Counted from the first letter of the stretch, positions 13,401 through 25,318 are shown. The stretch: 64,000 nt of DNA from Lomentospora prolificans (GCA_029532625.1 JARFXM010000003.1:4836001-4900000); one strand, 5' to 3'. Notes: generated from the sequence alone by a model not told the origin. Made by a program: numbers and translations.

Positions 13401-13959
13401 ATGATGCGCCCGCTGCTCGCGCTCATTATCCAATTCGAGGTAGGCAGAACCAAACGTTTCTTCATTTCTCCCGGCTTCGACCGAAAATAAAACTTGTAGG
13501 CGTTGATCGTCTGCTAACCTTGACTCACAGGATCGCATCATAGAAACAGTGTGTTTTCCCTTTCTTTAGCCGCCCCATCTTCCACCTGACCTGACCCGTG
13601 GGGCCACTTTGCATAATGTCGCGCCGTCGATCATCAGGCTGACCACCTCGTGATTTCTTCTTATCGCGAATGCAGATTCTCAGAAGACCCGGCTTCCATC
13701 GGTTCGTTGGAAAGATACAGCGCTACGTGGATGAGAAGCAGAACGGCCGGCATCCGGATCAACCCTTGCACCCTGGCGAGGCGACAGGTGCGTTTCTACG
13801 TTCCCTCTTTACAGGGATCGATTATCACGGAAATATGGCAGCAGGGCTGACGTGGAGACAGAACTCCCATCGAGTGGCGAGGGGTTCCTGCAGCATTTTG
13901 TCAGTGAGCTGAAGAATCAGGCCAAAGGGAACCCGTCTAAGGACCCGCGTAACAAGTAA
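13401..13959 (+). CDS. Mrx7-like mitochondrial (MIOREX) small protein (4 exons)
   Basis: Small conserved fungal protein of the Mrx7 family (MIOREX complex component 7; mitochondrial gene-expression assemblies in yeast). Exons 13401-13439, 13531-13548, 13676-13787 and 13862-13959 give 88 residues. Phases agree at every junction (0, 0, 1), each intron is GT-AG, and CTGAC-type branch sequences precede the acceptors. Exon 2 is only 18 nt and encodes DRIIET. The joined product shows the family pattern: an N-terminal hydrophobic stretch (MMRPLLALIIQFE), then ILRRPGFHRFVGKI, a charged segment with GRHPDQPLHPGEAT, and a C-terminal FVSELKNQ segment ending in DPRNK. The family assignment is from memory of this pattern; the gene itself is well supported by splice logic. 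Confidence 0.85.
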
Positions 13960-14660
13960 ACGGCATGCCAAACTCAATAGGAACACGACTTTGCCACGAT
14001 GGCCCACGCAGCTTCGCAGCCGAGCCATTATTGCTTGCTTGCGCCCTTGGCTGGCCTATAGGATGGATAATAATGATTTGAAGTAGCGAGAACGAAGACA
14101 GGGCCGGTCGTTACCTGGCAGACCTCGCGGTCTATCCTGGCGCTCCCCAAGTCTTGGCTGCTGGCCAGGCCTGGGCGGCCTTCATCGTCGCAGGAGGTGC
14201 TGCCTAACGAGCCGCGTTCTAGGGCAAAGGTTTGAATTTGACACGACTTGGCGTTGCTGGAATAGAAAACAAGGTGGAAGAGCAACGCGATGTCTCGGGC
14301 TTGGACTCCACTCGATACCCGTCATTTTACTACATGACATATATGTATATTATTAACGAATAAAATTGGAGCAGACTACGACATGCGAATAGAAATCACG
14401 CTATAATATTGACAGATGGGATCGGAGCGCCGACATGGCGGAATGGTGAGTACAGGTGTTTTAAGGGCACAAGACAGTTATCAAGGGTTCTATGGGGGAC
14501 AAATTTGTGATGCAGAGCAGCGTGCTTCATTAATGCTTATTCAAGTCTATCGTGTATACTTTGTATACTTTCTAATTCGAGATCCTCTATCTCCAGCATC
14601 TCCGCAGATGCATCCCAACAGCATCCCATCCAAAAAAGGGATCTCCCGTCACCCAGCCCT
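13960..14660. other. 3' intergenic region
   Basis: About 700 bp between the ends of the Mrx7-like gene (+) and the secreted protein gene (-), which converge here. It should hold both 3' UTRs. It is AT-rich around 14320-14410. No gene is seen. Confidence 0.55.
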
Positions 14661-15059
14661 TCAAGGGTTGACGCACTGAGGGTATCCATTGACAGCGCCA
14701 TACCTGCAAACCTTGCCAGCATCGCACCTCACCTTCTCGGTCCACTTGCCGCCCTCACAAACGTTGATGAACCATCCGGCATCATCCTCGACGCACTGGA
14801 ACAGGTCGGGCGAGCACTCCTCGGGCTCGTCGGGGTAGGGGAGGCAGTAGGGGCTGTTGTTGAGGGGGTTCATGCTGCAGTACTCGTCGGCGGCGCAGTC
14901 CCCGCCGCGGACCCAGTTGCCTTCAGTGTTGCAGACGGCCCAGCCCCAGCCGGCGACGGGGGAGTTGTCGCAGACGTAGGTGCCGGGCGTGCAGACGGCG
15001 CGCTTGGCGGGGGAGGAGGCGAGGGCGACGGGGAGGATGAGAGCGAGGATGGCCTTCAT
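14661..15059 (-). CDS. Small secreted cysteine-rich protein, two six-Cys modules
   Basis: Single-exon gene, 132 residues, not assigned to a named family. Residues 1-15 form a signal peptide (MKAILALILPVALAS), followed by a short stretch ending in Lys19-Arg20, a possible Kex2 site. The mature part has 12 cysteines in two like modules. Module 1 has Cys 23, 30, 43, 55, 61 and 72 (spacing 6-12-11-5-10). Module 2 has Cys 82, 89, 101, 112, 118 and 129 (spacing 6-11-10-5-10). Both share a G-W element before the third Cys, a Gly-x-Trp before the fourth, and a closing YC or QC. An acidic linker of nine residues (positions 73-81) joins them. Six cysteines per module suggest three disulfides each. Size, secretion and cysteine content fit an apoplastic effector or a small lectin-like protein, but no function is claimed. 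A TATA-like element lies about 215 bp upstream. Confidence 0.85.
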   Translation of the reverse strand: MKAILALILPVALASSPAKRAVCTPGTYVCDNSPVAGWGWAVCNTEGNWVRGGDCAADEYCSMNPLNNSPYCLPYPDEPEECSPDLFQCVEDDAGWFINVCEGGKWTEKVRCDAGKVCRYGAVNGYPQCVNP

Positions 15060-15270
15060 TTTCGGTGGTTGGTTGGGGTGAGGATAGTTTGTTTATTAAG
15101 TGTGTAAATGGTTTGATTATTGATATTCTATTGTTCTTTTTCGGTAATAGCGAGTGTATGGCCAGATGGCGATATTGAGTTTTGGATGATTGTTGATGCC
15201 TGAGAGAGAGAGAACTGCGTGATGCCGATGCTGCTTCTCTTCTCTTCCCGATGGAAGGAAACCTCCTGAT

Positions 15271-15279
15271 CCTTATATA
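15271..15279 (-). promoter_or_regulatory. TATA-like element of the secreted protein gene
   Basis: TATATAAGG on the minus strand, about 215 bp before the ATG at 15059. The sequence and direction fit a core promoter; the transcription start is not known. Confidence 0.4.
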
Positions 15280-15608
15280 TTTTCTAATCACACGCAAAAA
15301 GTGTAAAAGTAAAGGAAGACCAGCACTTGGAAATGGAGATCATCCGCCAAACCTCGTGTTGGCGGCCCCCTCCCGCGGTGACGCTCGTATTCTCTCACCT
15401 TCACACTCCCGCCCTTTCAACCCTGGTTCTGCCCCAAAGCCACAGGGCCGCGCCGCCAAGAAACCACGCTGAACTCGTACCCGTGCCAGCTGACCGGCGT
15501 AGTCGGGTAATCTTTCGTCCATGGCCCTTTGGCTGGGGCGCCGTCGCCTATCGCTTCTAGCCTTATGCTTGGGAAGAAAAAGAACAAGAAGAAACCTCCC
15601 CCGCTTTC

Positions 15609-15645
<37 letters not shown>

Positions 15646-17324
15646 AAAAGAAGACACTTGTGGGATTGAAATGCCAGCCACTGGATTTTTCATGGGTTGC
15701 GGAACTCTCAACGAGATCCTTAGCTCGAGGCGCTGCACCAGCATTTTGTGGTGGGTTTGGTGGGTTCGACCATCACCTCGCTGGCTGGCTGGCTTCCTCC
15801 TCAAGCAACAAACCCCGAATAGAGGCAACGGGAAAACCTTGTCTTACTCCGACAGTGGCTGCCCACATGGCAGTTTTGAAGGGACCCCCCCCCCGGGCGG
15901 TGGCATGAAGAAGTCCATCGTGGACAAGCCCGAGACCCGTGATCCCCCAGTTGATGCTAAGAATAGCAACATGTCTTAATCCCTGCTTTTGCTCGCAAGA
16001 TCGACAGCCCAGCTGGCATCCCCAAACATCAAAACAACTCTTCGCCATGGACCAGAGAAGCATGAACAGTAATCACTCTCAAAAGTAGAGAGGGTTAGAG
16101 CGCCTGGCAGCACACCACCGGAACGTCTTTACGCCGCTGGCCTCTCCGTCAATCTTGGTCGTTGACCCAATGGCCAGGTTCAGGCGTGTGCATCGAACCT
16201 GTCAAAGACTTGCTGGCTGCATGCATTTCGCTGCTAATATTACCTGATTACTTATTCATCGCCCTCGTATCAAATGATCCGGGCAAGGTCAGATCGCAAA
16301 AAGAACGACATCCAACCTCAGATGCCCAAATTCAGCAAAGGAGCTCGGGAAACACGGGCGAAGCAGCTCACCTCGGCCAAGCCTCCGCCAGCCGGTCCAA
16401 CTCATCAGCTCGCCAAAACAGAAGCCTCTCTCATGGCCAGCGATATAAGGCTGGACAAATCATGCCCAAAATACCAAAACTGCCAAGCGAGTGAACTTTA
16501 CTTTTACGCACCTATGGCAACCGGAACAAAAGACCTGGCTGGCACTGGTCCAGGCCTTCGACTGCTTCCTTTATACAGCCAGCCTCGGTATTACCGCCTT
16601 GGCTGTGACGTCGTAAAGCGTAGAGTGCATATGTGATATTTACAGATATTGACAGAACTACACAGACCCATTTATGCGCATGTGGAGTTCCAGAATCCGA
16701 ATTGGGTCTTGTCCGAACCGATTCTTGCCGCGTTCATCTTCGCCTTGGCGCAGCAAAACCCTCGCATTGGTTTGTTTACCATGTGGTCGGATCTGCATGC
16801 CTAAGACCTCACTGACAAGCCGATGACAATACGAGGTGCGATGCTGTTAGGGTTAGGAGCATGCGTACACGTTAGGCATCGTCACGGGTCAAGGGTCAAG
16901 TGCACGCTTCGGTGCCAGGCGGAAATAATTCATCATGTTTTCTAACATAGTAACGACTGACTGCCTGACGAAATTTGTTCTCCTTCCCGAGACAGAAGAG
17001 CCCAGGCGAAGAAGAAGTTGTTTTTCTGTTGCCGCCTAAAGTACCATCACCAAACTTGTGTTCCATCGAATTGAAGTCCTTCCACTGCTCGTCCTCTGCT
17101 CTTTCAAGCATTTTCATTCTTCCGCTACCCAACATGTCCACCACGGCTCCTCTCACCATTCCTGCGAGCCCTGGTACCCTTCCACTCCGTCCCCTGGCAA
17201 TTCCGACATCCACTACCCCCTCTCCGGTACACCTCCAAGTAGTCACAGCCGAGACGCAAGACTCACCCTCGCACTCAACAGGGACCGCAATGCACACCTG
17301 CCGGGGCTTCCAGCCCCTTCGTAG
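15280..17324. other. Intergenic region with A34 tract
   Basis: About 2 kb without a supported gene. It holds the A34 run at 15610-15643, a GCTGGCTGGCTGG cluster near 15779-15794 and, at its right end, the 3' UTR of the minus-strand ENA ATPase. A proline/serine/threonine-rich plus-strand frame begins at 17134 but runs on opposite the ATPase 3' end and cannot be supported. Confidence 0.5.
15610..15643. repeat. Poly(A) tract, A34
   Basis: Thirty-four A in a row in intergenic DNA, the same length as the run at 11262-11295. Confidence 0.9.
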
Positions 17325-20300
17325 TCATTCCACTGGCTTCTTGGAAGTAGCACCCTTTTCCTCGTCCGAAGCCGGTCCCGAGTCGCTCTGGAGATACTCG
17401 CCAAAGACCCTTTGTTCGATATCGAGATCCTTCCACGCAGTCCCTTGCTTCTTGACCGCCTGTCGCCTAAAGTAGACGCGCTTGCAGAACTTCCAGAACT
17501 CGACACCCATGAAGAAGAGAGCCGCGCTGATGAATACGATGCCCCACTCCCAAGAGATACCCTTGTGCTTGAAGACCACCTTGTTGATGACGGGGATATA
17601 GAGGAGCGGGAACAGCGTCACAAAGCCAATGATGATGGCCCAGAACAGGAACTTGTTGCGCCATACATCGTGCATCCATTGCGTAAAGTACTTTGTGGAG
17701 CCGGGTTGCATGCGGAAGAAAGATCGTCTCATGTCGACCATCTCCCAGGCGAGGAAGAGCGCAAACCAGGTGAGGCAGGCAAATGTAGTGGCACGAGCGC
17801 GGAAAACTACGTCGCAGCTGTCATTGTAGCCTTCGTTGCAGCCCTCTCCTAGTTGGCCATCACCCCAGCGGTAGACGACAAGCACGAAGCTAGACAAGCA
17901 GAGAGCGGTGATCCAGAGGCCGTAAACGACCATGTCGAGCAAGAATTCTGCGGTAAAGATACCAGTCTTGAGAGACTGGGGTGGTCGTCGCAGGATATCT
18001 GGGACCGCTCGCTCGAAACCGAGACCCATATCAGGCATACCGGAAGTGGCCATGATCTAGTAGTTTAGTTAGCCAAACCAAGCTCCGCTCGTATATTCTT
18101 GTTGACCTTGGGGCACACTTACAATCCAGACAATTTCCACAGGCGCGAGGGGAAACACTGAGAGACCGTTTTTATCCTTGAAGGCGAGACCGACCAAGAG
18201 AGTACCGGCCTGCGCAATGTTTTCCGCCAGAACGTGCAGCACAAACTTTTGAATGTTGTCAAAGATACGACGGCCCTCCTCGATGGCGGCGACGATGGAA
18301 GCAAAGTTGTCATCGGCTAGTACGATATCAGAGGCATCCTTAGCCACATCAGAGCCAGACTGGCCCATGGCGATACCGACGTCGGCTCGACGAAGAGAAG
18401 GAGAATCATTCACACCGTCGCCAGTCTGAGAATTCGGGTTAGCGTGGGGGACAAAGGAGAAGGGACAAATATCGCTTACCATGGCGCAGAACTTCTTTCG
18501 ACGATGAAGCGCTTCAATCATCCTAACCTTGGTGCTAGGCGCACATCGAGCAATAACAAGCGGCAAAACAGGAAGCTCGTCAACCTCGTCGTCCGTAAGG
18601 GCGTCAAACTGCGAGGCCGTCATAACCATGGCAGCGGCGACATCTTGGGCGACCCGGTCCATCCTGGTAGGCAGGATACCGACCTCGATGGCGATAGCCT
18701 TGGCCGTCTCGGGGTGATCACCAGTAAGCATGTGGACCGAGATACCGGCCTCGTGGCACTGTCGCACGGCGGGAGCGGATTCGGGGCGGGGAGGGTCATA
18801 AAGGCCAATCAGTCCTCGGAAAGTAAGCTCGCGTTCAATCATTTGGCGGTCAACGTTATCGCTCTTCTTAACGACGCCTTCGAAGGGCTTGCTCGCTAGT
18901 GCGAGCACTCGAAGACCCAAACCGGCGAAAACCTCCATATTCTGCAGAATTTGCCGACGGACTTCATCAGTGAGCGGAACCAATTCGTCGCTATCGGCGT
19001 TAGGACAGTAGTTGATGCACTCATCGAGTACTCGCTCAACAGCGCCCTTGGTGAGAACGCGGAGAGCACCAGTGCTGTTCTCCCTGAAAATAACAGACAT
19101 GCGCTTAACATCGGAGTCAAAGGGCATCTCAACCAGGTCGCTCCATGCAGGATGCTCGCCAGAGGTAAATTTGAGTCGGTTCCAGTCGAATCGAGATGCA
19201 AAGATTTGTATAGCAATCTCAGTGGGGTCACCACGGGCGTTCCACTCGCCATCAGTGTTGACGACGGTCGCAAGGTTGGCGAAAGAGCAAACGCGAAGAT
19301 ATTCGACCAAGGCATCTTTGCCCTTATCCAGAAGGTTAGAGGCGGTGTCAACAGGGCCAACCTCTTCGTCGCCACCCTTCTTAAAATCGATGGCCGTAGG
19401 CTGCTTCTTGATGAAGCGGATATCTCCAGACTCGGGGTTGAATGGCGAAGAAGAGTTCTCAACAGTGAAAGTACCAAGAGCCGGAATCCAGGCTCCACGC
19501 GCAAGCATCCTTCCCTGAGTAAGGGTGCCAGTCTTGTCGGAGCAGATATCGGTTACGGCGCCAAGAGCCTCGAGAGACCTGAGGTTTCGCACAATGACGT
19601 TCCTCTCCACCATCCTCTTAGTACCAGCAGCCATTGTAATTGTCAAGACGACGACAAGACTGGCGGGAATCATGGAAAGACCAGTGGCAACGGCGTAAAT
19701 GATAACTTCGGTTCTGCTGTCAAATTTGTTGGCAGCGAGAACAATGATAGCGCATACAATCGCAATACCGAAGAGCAAAATCGCCAACCGTGACAGCTTC
19801 TTCTGGAGCGGGGTTCCGGTGTTGACACCGAGGAATCGGCCGACAGCATCAGTAATGGTAAGAGTGAACGCTTCAAGGTATCGGTGGGGTTTAGCCTTGC
19901 CATCAGGGCCACGCTTAACCTGGCGAACCTTGGAGTCCTTCTTTCGAAGAGCCGAGGCAATAGCGCCGATTTCTGTGTATACACCAGTAGCGAACACAAT
20001 TCCCTTGGCGCGGCCCTTGGTAACAGTGGAGGAGCTATAGGCAACGTTGAGCCGGTCTCCTGGTCCGGTGGCCTCGGAAAATGTCTGGTCCTCGTCTTTT
20101 CGTACGGGGAGAGACTCTCCAGTGAGTAAGGCTTCGTCGGTTTCAAAGTTGACCGCCTCGGTAAGTCTGCCAAGGACGGGCCGTTAGAACCATGATCGCA
20201 AATTTGCTGGGGCAGAAGGATCCCAGACAACGGGCGTAAGGATCGCTTGGGATTACCGTACCTAACATCAGCGGGGACCGTATCGCCCATCTTGAGTTCA

Positions 20301-21015
20301 ATCAAGTCTCCAGGGACGATTTCCCCGGACGGAACGACATGAGATCGGCCATTTCGGACAACATTGCCGGTGGGCGAGCTGAGAGAGCGGAGGGAATCCA
20401 TGGTCTTTTCGGCCGAGTATTCCTGGAAAAAGCCAACGACGACGTTCAAGAGAATGACAAAGGTAATGACGCCACCCTCAATCCAAGATTTGAACCCGTA
20501 AGACACGGCCATGGCTAAGATGAGGACCTAGAGAGAAAGGGTTAACAGATTGGTCGCTGAAAAGTTGATTCTTCTCTTCTTCTCTCTGACCCCCACGCAA
20601 AAAACGATACGAAAATTCACCCTCCACAACCCATCCAAACCGAGGAAAGAGGCAAAAAAAAAAAAGACTGAAATCAAAAAAAGGGTATAAGGCAAAAAGA
20701 AGCAGAAGAAGATGAACCAACAATACAGTGTTCAATTTGTTCAATTTCAAGATAACTCACCATTGTCATAGCATTGGCAACCTGGGCAATGATGATGCGG
20801 ATGGGCTGGACACCCTCTGCATCTCCGAGTTCATTGCTTCCAAAGGTCGTTAAACGGGAAGCAGCCTCGTCAGCGGACAATCCACTCAAAGCATTAGACT
20901 TGAGTTCCTCTTCGACCTGTCGATACGTGAGAGCATGCGCAGGTAAGCTCATTGGCTTATTTGACTGGCCGGAAACATGGCCCTCGCCGGGCATGTTGGC
21001 CTTTTGTTTGCCCAT
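17325..21015 (-). CDS. ENA-type P-type Na+/K+ ATPase (5 exons)
   Basis: Plasma-membrane P-type (IID) ATPase that exports Na+, K+ or Li+, important under salt stress and at alkaline pH. Exons 21015-20761, 20527-20262, 20166-18480, 18425-18123 and 18056-17325 join in phase to 1080 residues. Seen in order: an N-terminal cation-ATPase domain (LSADEAASRLTTFGSNEL), the first membrane helices with VVVGFFQEYSAEKTMDSL, an actuator domain with LLTGES, the helix with PASLVVVLTITMA, the phosphorylation motif CSDKTGTLTQG (Asp384), the nucleotide-binding domain, and the hinge TGDGVNDSPSLRRADVGIAMG. The ENA hallmark ATSGMPDMGLGFE is formed across the last intron. Four further helices and a soluble acidic tail follow. 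The reading frame runs through intron 3, so an unspliced translation would carry a false insert before TGDGVNDSP. Intron 1 is long (233 nt). PacC-like hexamers lie upstream. Confidence 0.95.
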
Positions 21016-23988
21016 TCGGACGGTTGGAGGTGGACGCCGGCTGGAGGTTCAATCGAGTCAGCTGCTAATTTTTGGTGATTCCGAGATATCACGGAGATAC
21101 TATGATGGGGATACAATTGGAATTAGAGGAGAAGAAGAAAAAGAAGAGAAGGGAAAGAGAAGAAGAAAAAGGATTGCACAAGGTCGCCTCCACAGAATTT
21201 TGATTCTGCATTCACAACCTGCAAGGTTCTTGGCTGCGTCGATTACACCTGCCAGAAAGGCTGACTAGTGGGGCAAGGCCCAGACCGATATTAGGCGTTA
21301 CTAGTCAAGACCCTTCTGGTCCTTCCCAACTTCCCAAGTCTTGGCGCCGCTAGCCAGGCCAGCAAAAGTGGGTTCGCCAGCAATCCGCGCTGGAGAGCCA
21401 GCTAGGCTGGCTGTACTGGTAGAGCTCGGCTCTATGCATTGGAAGATATCCACGGACGGCATATCGAAGGACGAGTAATAAGACTAATCACGTACCTGAA
21501 AAGGGAAGAGAAAATAAGATATAAAAAAGAATAAGGGACCACCAGCAAAGTCTGGGGTCGGAGGGTTCTACGCCACCACACTAGGGATCTTTGTAATATT
21601 TGAAAAAGAGAGGAGAAACAACCGACGCCCGGGAACCCAGGTGAAAAGGAAAAGAAGAAAAAAAGAAGACAGAAAAAAAAAAGCCCTTCAACCCAGGACT
21701 ACTCTAGTTGAATTTTCTTTTGTCTTGATTCCCTTTTCATTTTGCACGACATATTCCAAACTAGACTGGCGGCCTGGAGGTTATATACGGAGAAAGCAGC
21801 CTCATTCCCATGATGCCAAGACCCACCGAAGTTCGTACAGGTACAACTTCTGAGGAGGTCGTGTACCCGGCTATTGAATGTCACAACAAAAATAGAAGTG
21901 ATCCCCAAACTTGACGGGGGATCCGAAGCTTTCTACTGGTAATGAAAGGTCTTTGCTTGGTTTCGTTTCATCACGGGTCGGAGGCTAACTTGTGCGAAGA
22001 AACAACCAAACTCTCTTTATCTTCTTCCATTTTTTTGAGTCGGTTACAGCTATTCTTGGCCTGGCGGTTGGGTCGAAGAGCAGGGTAGGCTGGCGACTTC
22101 GAATCGACTCTCTTGTTTCACCATCAACGACGCCCGGTGACATATGGTGTAACAGCCATGAATAACCTCGCTTTCTCACACACAGACTATCAATTCCCGC
22201 AGTGGTGTGGCTTTCATTACCGCGCTTGTCCACCGAGTCGACAGGCGATCTGCAGTGAGAGAAAAGAAAGCTGAGTGTCCGATTCGCTCCAGAGACCATC
22301 CATTCGGTAAAAACAGGGGCGAATACCACACCGATGCTCAGACTGAACGCGACCTTGCCGTCCGCCCTGAATGTTAGTTTGTATACTCCCATATGAACGA
22401 TGAACATGGGTCACGCGACCACAAACCTAAGATGATTGAGAGATGGAGCTCCCCACTGGACCTCCCTGGCACAAGGCAGAGGCTAGGCTGGAAACCCTCA
22501 GGCCTCTCTCACTCTCAGTCTCTTTTTATGTCCCACATGTACCTCGCCCCCGTAGCACTTGTACCGAATACCTTATTATCGTTTCACGCCCGGAATTGTC
22601 GTCAGAACAACCTAGCGCCGATGGTAGTTCCTTATCTCCCGCTACCCACTCTCCGCTGCTCCGACAAACCAGAGAGCTCAATCGCACCACGAGGGGGGGT
22701 TCGTCGGTGACAGGTTAAGGTGCACTCTGCCCCATCTTTTACAGCGCGCTGGACGTGGGGAAACGACGAAAAAAAATTTTGCTCCTCAGAGCGCCACTCC
22801 CGCCACCCACACCTACCATCGAGACGCCGCCACAGCGCCGGCCATCACTAAAGCGTCCTCACTCTTCCCGCGCCCTCGAGATCGCCTTCACGCACGAGGG
22901 AGAATGAGACGCTGTGGGCGACGGGAGCGCCGCAGATGCGGCTCTCGATAACAGTCATAATGCCGCTAGCATGGCGTTTCAGCTTCCGCGTGATAGGCAG
23001 GCAGTTTTATCCAAATGTGACTTGCCCGGCACTGACATCCCTTCCTGGTTCCTTGCTCCACGGCCAGCCCGGGGAGCTCGCCAGCAATTGATCCTCGTGT
23101 AGCCAGTCGTCGTGCCGTATGGATGACGCACCTTAAACCCCATGCCAGCGACGCACAGAGAACAAATGGCCGGGCTCGCTCTGTGGAATTGCCAGCTTTT
23201 GAGCGAGACGCGGATCGTGGTGTCGTTAATGCTGCTAATCGATTGGTTATTTCTTAATTTTAATCCCGCAAGCCGGCCCCCCGATTGTGCGTTCGATTGG
23301 AAAAGAGACAGCCCGACATTCTCCTTTCGCGGGGTCATGCCACTCACAACCCCGCTCCCCGCACTGTCCAGAAATTTCCACATTCAGAACCACGGACCCG
23401 GCCGACGCCCTGCATTGCTCGCTACGCCGAAATCCCCGCCTCGCTGTGGCTTTTGTCGGCACACAGAAAAAAAAACCGGGCGTCGGTCCTCACCGCCAGC
23501 CTCCACAGGTCGGCGCATGCAAGCCCCTCCAGGTCGGTGCATGCACTTTTCTCGGCTCTGCTTAATACCGGACTTAAGACGGAGCGATCTAAAAGAGCAC
23601 CTACCTTGCGTCTCATACAAGATTGATGGATAATTATAGTGATAAATGAATGAGCCAGTCATATGTTCAGGGGTCCGAGCGGGCGAGCTGACGTTCCGCA
23701 GCGAGCTGGCTTGAAGCTCTCCAATACCCTAATAATCTACGGAGAGGATGCAGTCTCCGTGAGAGGATCAAAAAGGCGACTGCTCTCATTATTTCTTCTA
23801 TTGATTAGCTTCAATATTGAAGCAAACTACTCGGCTGCGTGATTCACCAAGTGATCGAAACAACGCGGCTTTTTTCGTCTGGGCCGTAGCTTTGGTAAGC
23901 GAGCCCGCAGCAAGATGGAGGAGTCTACTCATCCACCGTTCCCAAACACAAAGTGTTCTGTTATCGTAGGCATCATCCATCCACCGGC
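21016..23988. other. Promoter region of the ENA gene and intergenic DNA
   Basis: About 3 kb. The part next to 21015 is the ENA promoter and 5' UTR, purine-rich at 21121-21175 as read on the plus strand. The rest, to the 3' end of the F-box gene at 23989, has overlapping short frames with no motif. No further gene is supported. Confidence 0.55.
21229..21358. promoter_or_regulatory. Cluster of PacC-like GCCARG hexamers upstream of ENA
   Basis: CTTGGC (reverse complement of GCCAAG) occurs at 21229-21234 and 21340-21345, and GCCAGG at 21353-21358, all within 345 bp of the ENA start codon. GCCARG is the core site of the alkaline-pH regulator PacC/Rim101, and fungal ENA genes are often alkaline-induced. 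One of the three overlaps the genome-wide CCAGC-type motif noted elsewhere, so the link is tentative. Confidence 0.35.
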
Positions 23989-25318
23989 TTAGTGGCTGCG
24001 ATAAACTGGTGGGATATAGCCTGTTGGCAAATCTTCAAGATACCTGGGTAAAATCTCATCGCAAACATGCCAAATCCGTCGCCTATTAGCAAGAATAGCA
24101 TGAGGACGTTCCCACAGTGACTTCGGCCCAAGTAGAGACATTCTCGGCGCGCCCCAAGATATCTTCAAGGCCCAAAGCATAATGGCGTAGAGATCTTTGT
24201 CCCAGATGAAGTTATCATCCTTGATCAGTTCCTGCAACTCGAAGAACCAGGGCATCTTGGACGCTATGGCGATTTCCCAAAATTCGTTGCTGTGTCGCAT
24301 CTGGCGGTACAACCTTGGCGACGCAGATACGACGCGCGCAATGTCGTCGATGGTGAGATTTTCGCAAATCTTAAGCATAATTTCGAAGGGCATTTTGGAT
24401 AGTACATCTTGCTTTATCTTGGACCCGGAACCCAAAGACCCGCTCCGAGATTTCCTAAAGCTCCTAAAGCTGTGCTGCATCTTGGCTAGCTTTGACACCC
24501 GCCTTTCCGGCCCGCTCGTAGCCCCTTGTCGGAATCTGTCTTCTTGCAAGGCTTTTTCCAAGTACGCGGAAACTTCGTCGATGCCCATGGGGTCGCAGAC
24601 CAGATTTTCTTCTCCGATCAGAGAGCCAAAACGATGCTGCGCGGCGTCGCGGGTGCTTCCGTTATTCATATACGAGCACTTGAGAGCCGAATGCACCCAC
24701 CTACCCATTGAGTCTGTGCAGGCTCTGTATAAACGCATGGTATCTAGGTCGGCATTAAAGGAGCCAGTGGCACATTTGGTGAATAGACAAAGACACGACG
24801 TGTGGAACGGGTAACAAGGACGTGCTCCTTCACGCGAAGTGTCTCGGTAGCATGGCGGATCCCAATCCACGTCGGGAAGGCTGTCGTCCTCTTGGGTCCA
24901 GCTTCCATGCCCTCCCCGCATATATAGCCCTTCGGCTGAAATATACGCTCTGTCTCCGTTAGCTTTCTCTTCTTCTCCTTTATTCTTTCCCTCTTTTTTT
25001 TTCTTTTTTTTCTTTTTTTTTTTTCTTTGTTTTTGTTTTCTTTTGCGGCGCTTTCTTTCGGGCGACTTACTGGCGGAGAGCCGAATTGTAGCCTACAATC
25101 TTACTCTGCCGTAACCACTCGACGCTTTGTCTAGTCACAATTCTGGGATCGTAGCACTTGAGATAGGGTTTCCCTAGCGAAATGTACCGAAATCCATCCT
25201 CTCCTCTTTCTTCTGCCGCTTCGTCAAGGTTCGTCGGCCTAAGGATACTAAGGCCCGCAACACGGAGGGGTACCGCGCAGAAAGCGCAAAGAATATCCGG
25301 CCCAACCTCGTCAGCCAT
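23989..25318 (-). CDS. F-box domain protein (2 exons)
   Basis: Predicted 402-residue protein. Exon 1 is 25318-25071; exon 2 starts at 24949, after the acceptor GACAG, which is the only nearby AG that keeps the frame. The N-terminus has a CAFC pair (CAFCAVPL) and the YDPRIVTRQSVEWLRQ pattern seen in many fungal F-box proteins of unknown target. The F-box itself is at about residues 263-305: LSKMPFEIMLKICENL, then DIARVVSASPRLYRQM. The C-terminal part is rich in Trp and aromatic residues (FWEIAIASKMPWFFELQ). F-box proteins usually recruit substrates to SCF ubiquitin ligases; the substrate is unknown. The 121-nt intron is strongly purine-rich on the coding strand (T-rich on the plus strand near 24985-25045), which is unusual. 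The ATG at 25318 is the first in frame after a TTG. Confidence 0.75.

Noticed and set aside
17134..17324. Plus-strand Ser/Thr/Pro-rich start next to the ENA 3' end
   Set aside because: Two protein-like halves lie in different frames and no acceptable intron joins them.
18951..19793. 280-codon plus-strand frame
   Set aside because: Antisense to the ENA ATPase; no motif.
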